Source: Streptomyces zaomyceticus (GTDB lineage: Bacteria > Actinomycetota > Actinomycetes > Streptomycetales > Streptomycetaceae). From it: 64,000 bases of DNA. The translations under genes and the position numbers were made by a program. The stretch's first letter is position 1. Each line of letters opens with the position of its first letter. Shown in pieces: positions 1 to 11,177 of the stretch. A model generated the notes under the pieces. That model ran no database searches and was not told the DNA's origin. It saw only the letters and a list, made by a program, of their open reading frames with translations. The stretch is taken from the NCBI RefSeq assembly GCF_014656215.1, contig NZ_BNBZ01000002.1, positions 310,001 through 374,000 on the forward strand. Reading direction: 5' to 3'.

Positions 1-62
1 GAGGCGCTCCTGTCCGGTCAGTGGGCGCGGGTCCGCGCCCGCCGATCGGGGGTGAACGCACG

Positions 63-96
63 GATCCGGTGCACCGTTTCGACGGTGCACCGGATC
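63..96 (-). terminator. Hairpin terminator with TTCG loop, downstream of the leftward NRPS/methyltransferase genes
   Basis: A perfect 15-bp stem (63-77 paired with 82-96) closes on a four-base TTCG loop, the most stable tetraloop class. It lies about 200 bp beyond the stop of the leftward methyltransferase gene. There is no T-run, as is usual for Streptomyces terminators. The rest of 1-298 shows no convincing gene, so this end may be a cluster boundary. Confidence 0.6.
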
Positions 97-298
97 GACC
101 GGGTACGGACCGGCTCGTGGCGCGGCGGCCCGTGAGAGGGCGGCCCGTGGTGAAGCCTCTGGTGATGTGCTGCGTGGGGCCGCCCGCGCTGGGACGGATG
201 CCGGGCGGATGGTGGTGAGGCCCGTGGTGGGGCGGCTCGGGGCGGGGCGTCAGCGCCTCGTGGCCGCGGCGGCGCGACCGTCAGCCGCCGGGCGCGGC

Positions 299-1282
299 CT
301 ACTTGGCCGCGATGAACAGCCTGCCGCCGGGGAACCGGTGCGGCACGCAGCGGGCCCGGTCGAAGCCGGCCTGCCGGAAACGGGCGAGCCAGTCCTCCTC
401 CGGAGGCAGCGACACCTCCATGAACTCGGCGTGCAGATAGGTGAACAGCGAGCTGAACCTGCGCTCGCGCTCCGCCGACGCGAACGGAACGGCGTCGGTG
501 ATCGCCATGATGCCGCCCGGGCGCAGCGCCTCCCGGCACCTGCGCAGCACCCGGTCGAAGACGTCGCCCTCCTGCACGATGTCGTGGAAGACGAATCCGG
601 CGTGGATCACATCGGCACCGGCCACCGGCGAGGGGTCGTCCGCGACGGACTGGATCGGCCGCTCCACCACCGTGAGACGGTCGCCGACGCCCGCCGCGTG
701 CGCCGCGCGGGACGCCTCCTGGCATGCGCCGCCACTCATGTCCAGGGCCACGCCGGTGCTCTCCGGCAGCCGCCCGAGCAGGTCGATCAGCAGACCGGCG
801 GCACCGGCGCCGAGGTCGACGATCCTCTTCGGCCGCACGGCGAGGATCGCCTCGGTCGCGGCGGGGTAGAAGCCCTGGCTGCCGATCCACCGGGAACTGA
901 CCGCCACCTCACGGCCGTCCCGCCGGTACTGCGCGGCGGAGCCGACCGGGTCGCGCAGGAACTCCGCCGGGTGCTGGACGTACGGCTGGTTGGCCCGCAA
1001 CGACCAGATGAGATAGCCGGACTGGTGGATCCTGTCCGCGAAGTCGTCCGCGATCCGGAACTCCTTGACGCCGGTCGGCTCCAGCAGCGCCGCGGCGACC
1101 AGTGCGCCCAGGAAACGGCCCATGCCCTCCTCCGGCACGTCCGCGGCCACGGCCAGCTCGGTCACGGTGACCGGCTCGCCGCGCTCCAGCAGCGGGACGA
1201 TGCCCAGCCGGTCGGCCATCTCCAGCAGGGCGGCGACGGCGGCGAGATCGGCTGCGGTCTCAGGGGTGCTGATGTGTGACAT
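299..1282 (-). CDS. SAM-dependent methyltransferase, possibly an alpha-keto acid C-methyltransferase
   Basis: A 327-aa class I methyltransferase. The N-terminal 90 residues look like the winged-helix dimerisation domain of small-molecule O/C-methyltransferases. The SAM-binding loop reads VDLGAGAAG near residue 150, followed by an acidic residue (ALDMSGG) and the GADVIHAGF and LRPGG segments typical of the fold. ATG 1282 is chosen because GGGAGAG lies about 6 nt upstream; in-frame ATGs at 1300 and 1312 lack such a site. It lies 271 bp downstream of the leftward NRPS, probably in the same transcription unit. The C-terminal pattern (FTYLHAEFMEVSLPPEEDW) recalls the MppJ/SgvM type that methylates aryl- or alkyl-pyruvates at the beta carbon, so it may make a beta-methyl amino acid precursor. 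That is inference; an O-methyltransferase is the alternative. Confidence 0.75.
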   Translation of the reverse strand: MSHISTPETAADLAAVAALLEMADRLGIVPLLERGEPVTVTELAVAADVPEEGMGRFLGALVAAALLEPTGVKEFRIADDFADRIHQSGYLIWSLRANQPYVQHPAEFLRDPVGSAAQYRRDGREVAVSSRWIGSQGFYPAATEAILAVRPKRIVDLGAGAAGLLIDLLGRLPESTGVALDMSGGACQEASRAAHAAGVGDRLTVVERPIQSVADDPSPVAGADVIHAGFVFHDIVQEGDVFDRVLRRCREALRPGGIMAITDAVPFASAERERRFSSLFTYLHAEFMEVSLPPEEDWLARFRQAGFDRARCVPHRFPGGRLFIAAK

Positions 1283-1553
1283 CGCGCTCTCCCACTCCAT
1301 TTCGACGATCATCTCGAGTTCCACGGTGCCGGGCCGGTACGGTTCCCGGCCGGCGGGCACGGCGCCGTCGGCGCCGCGCCGGTCTGAGGTCCCCTCCCAC
1401 GAGTCACCCTTCAACGGGTGCCGGGGGAGGGGGGTTTCGGCAGCGCGAACCGGTCGGGTCCGTCGCGGGCCGCGCCGGCCGGCACGCCGGTGGGTCGATG
1501 GGCGTGCCGACCGCTCCGGTGCGCACGGACACGCGGGATGTCCGTCCGTGGTC

Positions 1554-4500
1554 TCACCGGGAATCCACTTCCTCGCCGCCGGAGCCGCCTGAGCCGCCGG
1601 AGCCGCCTGAGCCGCCGGGCCCTCCGGGTCCGGCCGTGGCGGCGGGACCCGCCGGGCCGGTGCGCCGCCGAAGCTTCGGCCGCGTGCGGTTCGCCGTCCG
1701 GCCGAGGCGTTCGGCGAGCGCGGCGACCGTCGGGGACTCGAAGAGCGCGGCCACGCTGAGGCTCGCGTCGAACCGGGTGCGCACACGGTTGAGCAGACGT
1801 GTGGCGAGCAGCGAGTGGCCGCCGAGGTCGAAGAAGTTGTCGTGGACGCCGACCCGGGACGCCTTCAGGACCTCGGCGAACATCGCGCACAGCGCGGCTT
1901 CGCGCTCGTCCCGAGGTGCCACGTAGGCCGTCTCGGAGGTGCTCGGGCCGGGTGCCGGCAGTGCCTTCCGGTCGACCTTGCCGTTGCCGGTCAGCGGCAG
2001 TCGGTCCAGCGTCACGAACGTGCTCGGCACCATGTAGTCCGGGAGCGTCGCCGCGACGTGCGCCCGCACGGCGGCCACGTCCACATCCGCCGGCACGAGG
2101 TAGCCGACCAGCCGTTCGCCGTCCCCGGTGACCGTCGCGTGGGCCACGTCCGGGTGTCCGGTCAGGGCCGCTTCGACCTCGGCCGGTTCGATCCGGTACC
2201 CGCGGACCTTCATCTGCGCGTCGACGCGGCCGTCGAACTCGAGCACTCCGTCGGCACGGTGGCGGGCGAGGTCGCCCGTGCGGTACATGCGCCCGCCGGG
2301 CGGACCGTACGGGTCGGCCACGAACCGGGCGGCCGTCACGTCCGGCTGATGCGCGTACCCCCGGGCCAGGCCGGTACCGGTCACGTACACCTCACCCGAC
2401 ACCCCCGGCGGCACCGGCCGCAGCCGCTCGTCGAGCAGATACAGCCAGGTGTTGTCCATCGCCCGGCCGATCGGCACCGTACGGGCGGGCACCGTGGTGA
2501 TCGGGTACCAGGAGGAGATGACGGTGGTCTCCGTGGTGCCCCAGGCGGCCGCGACCGCGGTGTCCGGCGCGCCGGCCACCAGCTCCGCGACCGACGCGGG
2601 CGACACCACGTCACCGGCCATCCACACGAGATCCAGCGCGGCCAGGGCCGGTGCGGCCTCGGCCACCATCAGATTGAACAGCGCGGAGGTGAAGACCGCG
2701 GTCGTGGCCCTCCCGTCGACGATGGTGCGGGCCAGCACCTCGGTGTCCAGCTCGCCCTCGGGCGCGATCACCACCCGGCCGCCGGTCAGCAGCGGCAGCC
2801 AGATCTCGAACGTGGACGGGTCGAACGACGTCGGCGAGTGCATCAGCGCGTCTGCGGGGCGCAGTCGTTCCCAGGCACGGTCGGTGACGAACTCGGCGAC
2901 ACTGCGGTGCGAGACACTGACCGCCTTGGGCGTACCGGTCGAGCCGCTGGTGAACATCGTGTACGCGGTGCGGTCCGGGTGCGTGACCGTCCTGGGGCCG
3001 CACTCCTCGGTGCCGGGGGAGGGCGCGACGACCGTCACCCCGGTCAGCTCCGTGGGGCCGTCGGTGACGAGCAGGCGGGCCTTCATGTGGTCGACCATCC
3101 GCTGCTGCCGGGCGAGCGGCGCGGACCGGGGCAGGGGCAGATAGCCGCCACCGGCCTTGACGACGGCCAGCACGGTCACGAGGTAGTCGATACCGCGCGG
3201 CTGATGCACCGCCACCGGATCGTCGGGACCGCAGCCCGCCGCCACCAGGGCGTGCGCCAGATGGTTGGCGCGCCGGTCGAGCTCCCGGTAGCCGATCGAC
3301 CGGTCGCCCTCGACCGCGGCGATCGCGTCCGGGGCCGCGGAGGCCCGCCGCGTGAACAGCACGGCGAGGTCCTCGTCGACGACCGGCCGCGCGGTGTCCC
3401 GCCGGCCCTCCAGCGCGGACCGCCGTTCGGCCTCGGAGAGCAGGTCGATCCGGCCGATCGGTACGTCCGGATCGGCGACGGCCGCGCCCAGCACCCGCAG
3501 CAGCCGGTCCACCAGGGCGGCCACGGTCTCCCGGTCGAACAGGTCGGTGCGGTAGCGCACCTCGCCGGTGATGCCCTCGGGCACCCGGCCGTCCCCGTGG
3601 TGCTCGACGAAGCTCAGATTGAGGTCGAAGTCCACCGGACCGACCCGGATCGCCTCCAGCGCGCCCTCGACCGGCGCCGGCGAGACGTCCACGCCGGGCA
3701 GGGCGAAAGCGGACTCGGCGTTGTTCTGCAGGACCAGCATCGTCTGGAAGAGCGGGTGCCGGCTCAGCGAGCGGGCCGGGTTGAGCGCGTTGACGGTCCG
3801 GTCGAACGGCAGCTCCTGGTGGGCGTAGGCGGCCAGGTCCAGGTCCCGCACACGGCCCAGCAGCTCGCGGAAGCTCGGATCCCCCGCGGTGTCGGTCCGC
3901 AGGACCAGACTGTTGACGAAGCAGCCGATCAGATGGTCGAGGCCGTCGTCGCTGCGCCCGGCGACCGTGGTGCCGATGGGGATGTCGGTGCCCGCGCCGA
4001 GCCGGGTGTAGAGCGTCGCGAGTGCGGCGTGCAGCACCATGAACAGGGTGGTGTGGGTGCGTCGGGCCAGATCCAGCAGAGCGGTGTGCAGGGGAGCGGG
4101 CAGAGCGACCGGGAGCAGGGCGCCCCGCAGGTCCGACGAGTCCGGCCGGGGCCGGTCGTAGGGCAGGGCCAGTTCCTGGGGGAGCCCGGCGAGTTGCCCG
4201 GACCAGTACGCCGAGAGCCTTTCCCCGGCCGGACCTTCCAGCAGGTCCCGCTGCCACAGCGTGTAGTCGGCGTACTGCACCGGCAGCGGGCTCCAGGCCG
4301 GCGCGTCGCCGCGGACCCGGGCGGCGTACGCCTGCGCGAGGTCGTGGGTCAGCGGGGCCAGGGACCAGCCGTCGCCGCCGATGTGGTGCATCAGCAGCAG
4401 CAACGTGTGACGGTCCGGGCCGGTGCGGAACAGGTGCAGCCGCAGGGGCAGGTCGGTGGTGAGGTCGAACCGGTGGCCGGCGGCGGCCGCCAGCTCCCGG

Positions 4501-7500
4501 TCCAGGTCGGCCGGGGCCACCGCTGACGTCCGCAGCACCTCGTCCGGGTCGGCCTTGTCCAGGACCTGCTGGCGGGGTGCTCCGTCGACCTCGGGGAAAC
4601 GGGTGCGCAGCGTCTCGTGCCGCTCCAGCAGGTCGCCGACCGCGGCGCGCAACCCCTCCGTGTCCAGGGCTCCGTCCAGGCACAGCACCAGCGGCCAGCC
4701 GAGCCCGTTCCACCGGGAGAGGAACCACAGGCGTTCCTGGGCGTACGACAGCGGCAGCGGGCGGGGCCGTGCGGCCGGCAGCAGGGCGCTGCGGCCCCGG
4801 TCCGTTCCGAGACCGGCGGCGATCCGTGCGGCGAGCGCCGCCGCCGTCGGGGCCTCGAACAGGTCGGCGACGCCGAGGTCCGCCCCCAGATGGGTACGGA
4901 TCCGGTTGACCAGGCGGGTGGCGAGGAGCGAATGGCCGCCGAGGTCGAAGAAGTTGTCGTGGGCGCCGACCCGGGACCTGCCGAGCAGCTCGCCCATGAG
5001 CTCGACGAGGATCTCCTCGGTGGGGGTGCGCGGCGCGGTGTATCCGGTGCCGGTCTCGAACTCGGGCTCCGGCAGGGCCCGCCGGTCGACCTTGCCGTTG
5101 CCGGTGAGCGGCAGCCGGTCGAGGACGATGTGGGCACTGGGCACCATGTAGTCGGGCAGTGTGGCGGCGACCTCGTCCCGTACGGCGGCGACGTCCAGGG
5201 CCGCGCCCTCGGGCACCAGATAGGCGACCAGCCTGCGCTCGCCGCCGCGGTCCACATGGGCGGTGACGAAGGCCTGGCCGACCTCCGCAAGCGAGGTGAG
5301 CGCGGACTCGACCTCGGCGGGTTCGACGCGGAAGCCGCGGATCTTCACCTGGGCGTCGGCCCGTCCGACGAAGTCCAGGGTGCCGTCGGCGCGCCACCGG
5401 GTGATGTCACCGGTGCGGTACATCCGGCCGCCGGGCGGTCCCCACGGATCGGCGGTGAACCGTTCGGCGGTCAGGCCGGACTGTCCGGCGTACCCGCGCG
5501 ACACCCCGGAACCGGCGATGTAGAGCTCGCCCGGCACCCCGGCCGGCACCGGCTGGAGCTGTCCGTCGAGCACGTACAGGCGGGTGTTGTCCATGGGACC
5601 GCCGATCGGCACCCGGCCGGGGACGGACTCCGCGCCGGACATCGAGAACCGGGAGGAGCAGGTGGTGGTCTCGGTCGGACCGTACAGGGCCCGGACCGTC
5701 AGTCCGGGGTGCCGGTCCAGAAGCCGTGTCACCGCCGCGGGCGGAACCACGTCGCCACCGGTCAGGATCTCGCGGACCCCCGCGAAGCAGTCCGGGTTCT
5801 CCGCGAGGGCCGCGAACAGACCGGAGGTGAGCCAGAGCCGGTCCACCCCGGACGTGGAGACCGCGCGGGCGAGGCCGGCGTCGTCGAGGATCTCCTCCGG
5901 AGCCACCACGACCGTGCCGCCGGTCAGCAGGGGGGTCCAGATCTCGTGCACCGAGGCGTCGAATCCCGTGGCGGAGTGCATCAGCACCGTGCCACCGGCC
6001 CGCCAGAGCCGGTCGCGGACGAACCCGGCCGCGTTCCGGTGCGTCAGGACGACAGCCTTGGGTGTACCGGTCGAGCCGCTGGTGAACATCACGTAGGCGG
6101 CCTGGTCCGGGTGCGGTGCCGCGCGGGGCGGCTCGGAGGCCTCGCCTTCCTCCGGCGCCAGCACGGTCATGCCCGTCAGATCGTGCGGCCCGCCGGCGAC
6201 GAGCAGGGTGGCACCGGCCTGTTCGGCCATCCGGCGCAGTCGGTCCGCGGGAGCGGGCGAAGGCAGCGGCAGGTACGCGGCACCGGCCTTGAGCACCGCG
6301 AGCATGGACACGATCAGCTCGGCCGACCGTCCCTGGAGCAGTGCCACCGGCCGGTCCTGGACCGCGCCGGCCGCGACCAGCCGGTGCGCCAGGTGGTTGG
6401 CGCGCCGGTCCAGTTCGGCGTACGTGAGGGAGACCGGCCCGTCGACCGCCACCGCGTCGGGGGTCGCCGCGGCGCGCGCGGTGAACAGCTCCGGAATCGA
6501 CAGGGCGGGCAGCGGCCGCGAGGTGTCGTTCCAGGACCGGAGGATGGTGTCGCGTTCCTCGCCGTCGAGGACGTCGAGCCGGCCCAGCCGCTGGTCGGGG
6601 TCGGTGACCACGGCCCGGAGGACGCGGACGAACCGGTCGGCCAGCGACCGCACCGTGTCCGGGTCGAAGAGCCCGGTGCGGTAGACGATCTCGCCGACGA
6701 CACCGTCGGCGGCGCCGTCCCGCCGGTAGGTGTCGGTCAGGTTGACGAAGAGGTCGAGCTGGGCGGCGGACGGCGTCGACCGGACCACCTCGACGTCCAG
6801 ACCGGTCAGACCGAAGTCGGCGTCGGCGTTGTTCTGCAGGACCAGCATGGTCTGGAAGAGCGGGTGCCGGCTGAGCGCGCGAGCCGGGTTGAGCGCCTCG
6901 ACGATACGGTCGAAGGGCAGCTCCTGGTGGCTGAGCGCGGCCACGTCGTCGGTCCGGGTCCGCTCCAGGAGCTCACGGAAGGTCGGGTCGCCCGAGGTGT
7001 CGGTGCGCAGCACCAGGTTGTTGACGAAGAAGCCGACCAGATGGTCGAGCTTGTCGTCGCCGCGCCCGGCGACCACGGTGCCGATCGGGATGTCGGTGCC
7101 CGCGCCGAGCCGGGTGTAGAGCGTGGCCAGGGCGGCGTGCAGCACCATGAAGAGCGTGGTCCGGCTCTGCTGCGCCAGGGCCACCAGGCCGGCGTGGAGC
7201 GAGGCGGGTATCCGCATCGGGAGCAGCTCGCCGGCGTGGTCGGCGCCGCCGGGGCGGGGCCGGTCGTACGGCAGGGCCAGCTCCTCCGGGAGCTCCGCCA
7301 GGTAGTCCCGCCAGAATCCGGTCATCTGCTCCTGGTACGCCGTCGTGAGCAGGTCGCGCTGCCACAGCGCGTAGTCGGCGTACTGGACGGGCAGCGGCCG
7401 CCAGTCCGGTGTGCGGCCGGCGACCCGTGCCGCGTACGCGGTCGCCAGGTCCCGTGCCAGCGGCTGCATCGACCAGCCGTCGCCGGCGATGTGATGCAGG

Positions 7501-10500
7501 ACGAGCACCAGCGTGTGCCGGTCCGGCGCGCTGCTCAGCAGCCACACCCGCACCGGCGGTTCCGCGGTGATGTCGAAGGGCCGGCGGCAGGCGGTCCGGA
7601 CCGCCTGCTCCAGCTCGGGCTCGGCCACGTCGAGCACCCGGACCAGGTCGTCCGCCGGTACCCGGGCGAGCACGCGCTGGTACGGCTGTCCGTCCCGCTC
7701 GTCGAAGACGGTGCGCAGCGACTCGTGCCGCGCCATCAGGTCCTCGACCGCGGCGACCAGCGCGGCCCGGTCCATGGTGCCGGTCAGGCGCAGGACCACG
7801 GGGAGGTTGTAGGTCCAGCCGAGCGGATCCATCCGGTTGACGAACCACAGGCGCTGCTGGGCCCAGGACAGCGGGACGCGCTCGGGCCGGGGAGCCGCGA
7901 CCAGGGCCGGCGCCTCCTGTCCCGCGGTCCCGGCGAGGGTGGCCGCGAGACCCGCGACGGTGGGCGTGGCGAACAGCGCGTCGAGCCCGAGCCGTACCCC
8001 GAAGGCGCCCCGGATCCGGTTGAGCAGACGTGCGGCGAGGAGCGAGTGGCCCCCGAGGTCGAAGAAGTCGTCGTCGATGCTGATCCAGGCCCGGTCGAGC
8101 AGTTCGGCGGCGAGTTCGCAGAGCAGCTTCTCCCGGGCGTCCCGAGGTGCCCGGCCGGACACGTCGCCGCGGAAGTCGGGTTCGGGCAGCGCACGCCGGT
8201 CCAGCTTGCCGCTCGCCGTCAGGGGCAGCGCGTCGAGCACCATGAACGCGGAGGGCACCAGGTAGGAGGGGAGCCGCTCCTTGGCCCAGTCGCGCAGCGC
8301 CGCGACGAGCAGCCCGCGACGGCGGGTGGCGATGGGGTCGTTGGTGAAGCCGGCAGTGGTGCCGGTGCCGGTGGCGGCCGTGCTGGCGGCGGATCCGGTG
8401 GTGTCGGTGGTGTCGGTGGTGCCTGCCGGGCCGGTGGTGCCGGTGGTCCGGGGCAGATACACGCCGTCCAGCGCCCGCGCGCCGTCGGTGGCCGGGAAGA
8501 GGACGTCGAGCAGGTCCGGGGCGTCCGCGGACCAGGTGACCACGGCGCCGCGTCCGTGCTCCGCGGCGAGCGCGTGCCAGTACTCCGGGTCGATCCGGTC
8601 ACCCGGTCCCTCGAGCGCGCCGCGCGCGGTCTCCACCGGCGCGCCCGCCCGCACCGCCCGCAGGGCCGCGACCTCACCGGCGACCCGGGCGTTGCACACC
8701 CCGGTGAGCCGCAGCGCGGTGCCGGCGGCCAGGCGCGCGGCCAGCTCCTCGGGACCCCGTACGTCGGTCCCCCAGCTCAGCGCCGGGACCACCGACATGT
8801 TCTGCGCCTCGGTGCCGTTCTTGTGCAGCACCACGTCGTAACGGTGCTTGGTCAGTTCGTTGTGGTCCGCGCCGCGCTTGAGCCGCACGTCGACCGCGCC
8901 GGCCCCGACGGTGCCGAAGAAGCCCGGGTCGATCAGGAGCTCCTTCTCCAGGATCACCGCCTGCTCGATCTCGCGACGCAGCACCTCGGGCCCCGGATCG
9001 TGGTCGAGCTGCCCGAGCCGGACGCCGGTCCACATGCTGTCCACGAGCGGCAGGCACCGCACGTCGCCGACGATCAGCCGGCCCCCCGGAGCGAGCAGGT
9101 CGAGCAGCTTGACCAGCACGTCCCGCAGATAGCGCTCATGGGGGAAGTACTGCACGACCGAGTTGATGACGATCGTGTCGAAGTGGGCCCGGGGCAGGCC
9201 GGTGGTGACGTCGGCGGCCTGGACGCGCAGGGTGACCTTCCCGATCGTCTCCGCCTCGCCGGCGAGCCGGTCGCGCAGCCCCTCGATCGCGGACGCCGAG
9301 TAGTCGGTGCCCCAGTACTCGTCGACCCCGCCGACCAGGGGCGTGAGGATCAGACCGGATCCGACGCCGACCTCCAGGACGCGCCGCGGCGCGAAGTCCC
9401 GTACGCGGGTGACGATCGCCTCCCGCCAGCGGGCCATCTCCTCGACCGGGATCCCCTCACCGGTGTACGTGGAGTTCCAGCCGGTGAAGTCGGCTCCGAA
9501 GGCCGCTCTGTCGGACTCGTCGTAGAACGTCTCGTAGATCTGCTGCCACTCGTCCACGTGCCGCTCGGCGTTGCCGTCCTCGGACTCCGGTGCCTGTACG
9601 GCGACGAGATAGGCGGCGAGCCGCTTCTCGCCGCGCGGGTCCTCGTGCACCTGGACCCGGGCCTGCTCCACCGCCGGGTGCCCGGCCAGGACCGCCTCGA
9701 TCTCGCCCGGCTCGATCCGCAGTCCGCGGATCTTGACCTGGTCGTCGGCCCGGCCGCAGTACGCGAGCTGGCCGTCCGGCAGCTGCCGTACCAGGTCGCC
9801 GGTGCGGTACATCCGGGTCCCGGGCGCCCCGAAGGGGTCGGCGACGTAGCGCTGTGCGGTGAGACCGGCGCGGTCGACGTACCCGCGGCTCACACCACCG
9901 CCTCCGCTGTACAGCTCGCCGATCTCGCCGGGGGGCGTCGGGCGCAGCGCCTCGTCCAGGACGTACAGACGGGTGTCACCGGACCGGGAGCCGATCGGCG
10001 GCGCGTCCGGCCCGGGCGCGAGCGGGTCGGACAGGGTGATGGCCATGGTGGTCTCGGTGGGCCCGTAGCCGTTGACCATCCGGCGGTCACGGCCCCAGGT
10101 GTCCACGAGGCGCGCGCCGCAGGCCTCGCCGCCGACCATCAGGGCCCGCAGCGACGGCAGTTCGGTCGCCGGTACGGTCGCCAGTACCGACGGCGGCACG
10201 AAGGCGTGGGTGATGCCGTGGTCCGCGAGGAACGCGGCCAGGTCCTCGCCGGCCAGCGTCTCGGGCGGCGAGACGACCAGGGTGCCGCCCGGCGTGAACG
10301 CCATCAGCACCTCGATGATCATGGCGTCGAAACTGGGCGAGGCGAGCTGCGACACCACGCAGTCGGAGTCCGTCGCCATCCGGTCCATCAGGTCGGCGGC
10401 GAACGGCGGCACTCCCCGGTGCGGCACCGCGACGCCCTTGGGCCGGCCCGTCGAGCCCGACGTGTAGATGACGTACGCCAGGGACAGCGGACGGTCCACC

Positions 10501-10967
10501 CGGTCGGGGGCGGTCACCGGCGCCGTCGCCGCCTCGGCCAGGAGCTCCGGCAGCGACAACTGAGTGGTGCCCGGTGTGTCGGGCAGTCCGGGCCGTACCG
10601 CCTCGGTGGTCAGCAGGACGCGGGGCGCGCTGTCGGCGCACATGAAGGCGATGCGCTCGGCAGGGTGATGGATGTCGACCGGCAGGAACGCGCCGCCGGC
10701 CTTCCCGACCGCGAGCATGGCGACGATCAGCTCGGCCGAGCGGGGCAGCGCCAGCGCCACCACGTCCTCGGCGCCGATCCCGCGAGCGCGCAGTACATGC
10801 GCCAACCGGTTCGCGGCGGCGTCCAGTTCGGCGTAGCTCGACTCGACCCGGCCGCAGCGCAGCGCCGGCGCGTCACCGCGACTCGCCGCGTGCCGCGCCA
10901 CCAGACCGTGCAAGGACTCGGGCGATTCGATATCGGCTGTCGGCAGGCGCTCCGGCGAAAACGGCAT
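1554..10967 (-). CDS. Nonribosomal peptide synthetase, A-MT-PCP-C-A-PCP-C-A-PCP (three modules, no TE)
   Basis: About 3137 aa. It starts directly with an adenylation domain, so it is a starter enzyme. Approximate order: A1 20-930 with a SAM methyltransferase inserted at about 470-860 (EVGVGSG loop near 533) between motifs A8 and A10, the usual place for N-methyltransferases; PCP1 Ser near 972; C2 with HHIAGDG near 1159; A2; PCP2; C3 with HHIGGDG near 2195; A3; PCP3; and a Gly-rich tail instead of a thioesterase. Both C domains look LCL-type. Specificity codes read by eye: A1 DAIFMGGMAK, A2 DAHWLGLTCK, A3 DPFVWAAVIK. Only A2 resembles a known pattern, the LGLxCK ending of hydroxyphenylglycine domains, which fits the Hpg genes nearby. 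A3 has WGTTE in place of YGPTE. Start ATG 10967 has GGAGAGAG 6 nt upstream. It probably passes its tripeptide to the divergent NRPS at 11178. Confidence 0.95.
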   Translation of the reverse strand: MPFSPERLPTADIESPESLHGLVARHAASRGDAPALRCGRVESSYAELDAAANRLAHVLRARGIGAEDVVALALPRSAELIVAMLAVGKAGGAFLPVDIHHPAERIAFMCADSAPRVLLTTEAVRPGLPDTPGTTQLSLPELLAEAATAPVTAPDRVDRPLSLAYVIYTSGSTGRPKGVAVPHRGVPPFAADLMDRMATDSDCVVSQLASPSFDAMIIEVLMAFTPGGTLVVSPPETLAGEDLAAFLADHGITHAFVPPSVLATVPATELPSLRALMVGGEACGARLVDTWGRDRRMVNGYGPTETTMAITLSDPLAPGPDAPPIGSRSGDTRLYVLDEALRPTPPGEIGELYSGGGGVSRGYVDRAGLTAQRYVADPFGAPGTRMYRTGDLVRQLPDGQLAYCGRADDQVKIRGLRIEPGEIEAVLAGHPAVEQARVQVHEDPRGEKRLAAYLVAVQAPESEDGNAERHVDEWQQIYETFYDESDRAAFGADFTGWNSTYTGEGIPVEEMARWREAIVTRVRDFAPRRVLEVGVGSGLILTPLVGGVDEYWGTDYSASAIEGLRDRLAGEAETIGKVTLRVQAADVTTGLPRAHFDTIVINSVVQYFPHERYLRDVLVKLLDLLAPGGRLIVGDVRCLPLVDSMWTGVRLGQLDHDPGPEVLRREIEQAVILEKELLIDPGFFGTVGAGAVDVRLKRGADHNELTKHRYDVVLHKNGTEAQNMSVVPALSWGTDVRGPEELAARLAAGTALRLTGVCNARVAGEVAALRAVRAGAPVETARGALEGPGDRIDPEYWHALAAEHGRGAVVTWSADAPDLLDVLFPATDGARALDGVYLPRTTGTTGPAGTTDTTDTTGSAASTAATGTGTTAGFTNDPIATRRRGLLVAALRDWAKERLPSYLVPSAFMVLDALPLTASGKLDRRALPEPDFRGDVSGRAPRDAREKLLCELAAELLDRAWISIDDDFFDLGGHSLLAARLLNRIRGAFGVRLGLDALFATPTVAGLAATLAGTAGQEAPALVAAPRPERVPLSWAQQRLWFVNRMDPLGWTYNLPVVLRLTGTMDRAALVAAVEDLMARHESLRTVFDERDGQPYQRVLARVPADDLVRVLDVAEPELEQAVRTACRRPFDITAEPPVRVWLLSSAPDRHTLVLVLHHIAGDGWSMQPLARDLATAYAARVAGRTPDWRPLPVQYADYALWQRDLLTTAYQEQMTGFWRDYLAELPEELALPYDRPRPGGADHAGELLPMRIPASLHAGLVALAQQSRTTLFMVLHAALATLYTRLGAGTDIPIGTVVAGRGDDKLDHLVGFFVNNLVLRTDTSGDPTFRELLERTRTDDVAALSHQELPFDRIVEALNPARALSRHPLFQTMLVLQNNADADFGLTGLDVEVVRSTPSAAQLDLFVNLTDTYRRDGAADGVVGEIVYRTGLFDPDTVRSLADRFVRVLRAVVTDPDQRLGRLDVLDGEERDTILRSWNDTSRPLPALSIPELFTARAAATPDAVAVDGPVSLTYAELDRRANHLAHRLVAAGAVQDRPVALLQGRSAELIVSMLAVLKAGAAYLPLPSPAPADRLRRMAEQAGATLLVAGGPHDLTGMTVLAPEEGEASEPPRAAPHPDQAAYVMFTSGSTGTPKAVVLTHRNAAGFVRDRLWRAGGTVLMHSATGFDASVHEIWTPLLTGGTVVVAPEEILDDAGLARAVSTSGVDRLWLTSGLFAALAENPDCFAGVREILTGGDVVPPAAVTRLLDRHPGLTVRALYGPTETTTCSSRFSMSGAESVPGRVPIGGPMDNTRLYVLDGQLQPVPAGVPGELYIAGSGVSRGYAGQSGLTAERFTADPWGPPGGRMYRTGDITRWRADGTLDFVGRADAQVKIRGFRVEPAEVESALTSLAEVGQAFVTAHVDRGGERRLVAYLVPEGAALDVAAVRDEVAATLPDYMVPSAHIVLDRLPLTGNGKVDRRALPEPEFETGTGYTAPRTPTEEILVELMGELLGRSRVGAHDNFFDLGGHSLLATRLVNRIRTHLGADLGVADLFEAPTAAALAARIAAGLGTDRGRSALLPAARPRPLPLSYAQERLWFLSRWNGLGWPLVLCLDGALDTEGLRAAVGDLLERHETLRTRFPEVDGAPRQQVLDKADPDEVLRTSAVAPADLDRELAAAAGHRFDLTTDLPLRLHLFRTGPDRHTLLLLMHHIGGDGWSLAPLTHDLAQAYAARVRGDAPAWSPLPVQYADYTLWQRDLLEGPAGERLSAYWSGQLAGLPQELALPYDRPRPDSSDLRGALLPVALPAPLHTALLDLARRTHTTLFMVLHAALATLYTRLGAGTDIPIGTTVAGRSDDGLDHLIGCFVNSLVLRTDTAGDPSFRELLGRVRDLDLAAYAHQELPFDRTVNALNPARSLSRHPLFQTMLVLQNNAESAFALPGVDVSPAPVEGALEAIRVGPVDFDLNLSFVEHHGDGRVPEGITGEVRYRTDLFDRETVAALVDRLLRVLGAAVADPDVPIGRIDLLSEAERRSALEGRRDTARPVVDEDLAVLFTRRASAAPDAIAAVEGDRSIGYRELDRRANHLAHALVAAGCGPDDPVAVHQPRGIDYLVTVLAVVKAGGGYLPLPRSAPLARQQRMVDHMKARLLVTDGPTELTGVTVVAPSPGTEECGPRTVTHPDRTAYTMFTSGSTGTPKAVSVSHRSVAEFVTDRAWERLRPADALMHSPTSFDPSTFEIWLPLLTGGRVVIAPEGELDTEVLARTIVDGRATTAVFTSALFNLMVAEAAPALAALDLVWMAGDVVSPASVAELVAGAPDTAVAAAWGTTETTVISSWYPITTVPARTVPIGRAMDNTWLYLLDERLRPVPPGVSGEVYVTGTGLARGYAHQPDVTAARFVADPYGPPGGRMYRTGDLARHRADGVLEFDGRVDAQMKVRGYRIEPAEVEAALTGHPDVAHATVTGDGERLVGYLVPADVDVAAVRAHVAATLPDYMVPSTFVTLDRLPLTGNGKVDRKALPAPGPSTSETAYVAPRDEREAALCAMFAEVLKASRVGVHDNFFDLGGHSLLATRLLNRVRTRFDASLSVAALFESPTVAALAERLGRTANRTRPKLRRRTGPAGPAATAGPGGPGGSGGSGGSGGSGGEEVDSR
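1575..1661 (-). repeat. Gly/Ser/Pro-rich simple-sequence tail of the NRPS
   Basis: The last ~30 residues before EEVDSR are built from GPA, GPG and four GGS units, encoded by alternating 9-bp GC-rich repeats. It replaces any recognisable C-terminal docking helix after PCP3 and looks like a flexible, repeat-expanded linker. Confidence 0.8.
8345..8455 (-). repeat. Thr/Gly/Ala-rich low-complexity linker inside NRPS module 1
   Basis: About 35 residues made mostly of TTG, TTD and ATG-type triplets join the embedded methyltransferase to the C-terminal lid of A1. The DNA is a run of imperfect GGTGGTGCCG-like repeats. It marks the exit from the inserted methyltransferase domain. Confidence 0.75.
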
Positions 10968-11177
10968 CGCGGCTCTCTCCATGATCGATGTGTGCCGGTG
11001 GTCCCAGGCGGGCTGGCCCATGATGGGCGGACGAAAAGTTGTGCGACAACCCCTAAAAGAGGGCGCCGGAACCCCTTGGGACACCGCCTTTTCGCAGGCG
11101 GCGACGTTGCTCGACGACGAACCGTCCTATCGTGTGCGGCCGACGACCGACGATGTCTCGCAGGCGCAGGAGGATCT
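10968..11177. promoter_or_regulatory. Divergent promoter region between the two region-A NRPS genes
   Basis: A 210-bp gap between divergent starts at 10967 (leftward) and 11178 (rightward). It holds CAACCCCTA at 11047-11055 and a second ACCCC core at 11071-11075, the two CCCC cores being 22 bp apart (about two helical turns). The same CAACCCCTA 9-mer occurs at 22535 and, inverted, at 33536, both also in front of region-A genes. It is a candidate operator for a cluster regulator. No -10/-35 pair can be assigned with confidence. Confidence 0.55.

Noticed and set aside
21..1279. Long + strand frames across the first methyltransferase and the left edge
   Set aside because: They mirror the minus-strand methyltransferase, are Arg/Pro/Ala-rich without motifs and lack ribosome sites. 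High-GC DNA opens such frames.
4617..11177. Apparent + strand upstream extension of the rightward NRPS by more than 6 kb
   Set aside because: It lies antisense to the leftward NRPS and has no domain pattern. The GTG at 11178 with AGGAGG and an immediate C-domain motif is the true start.
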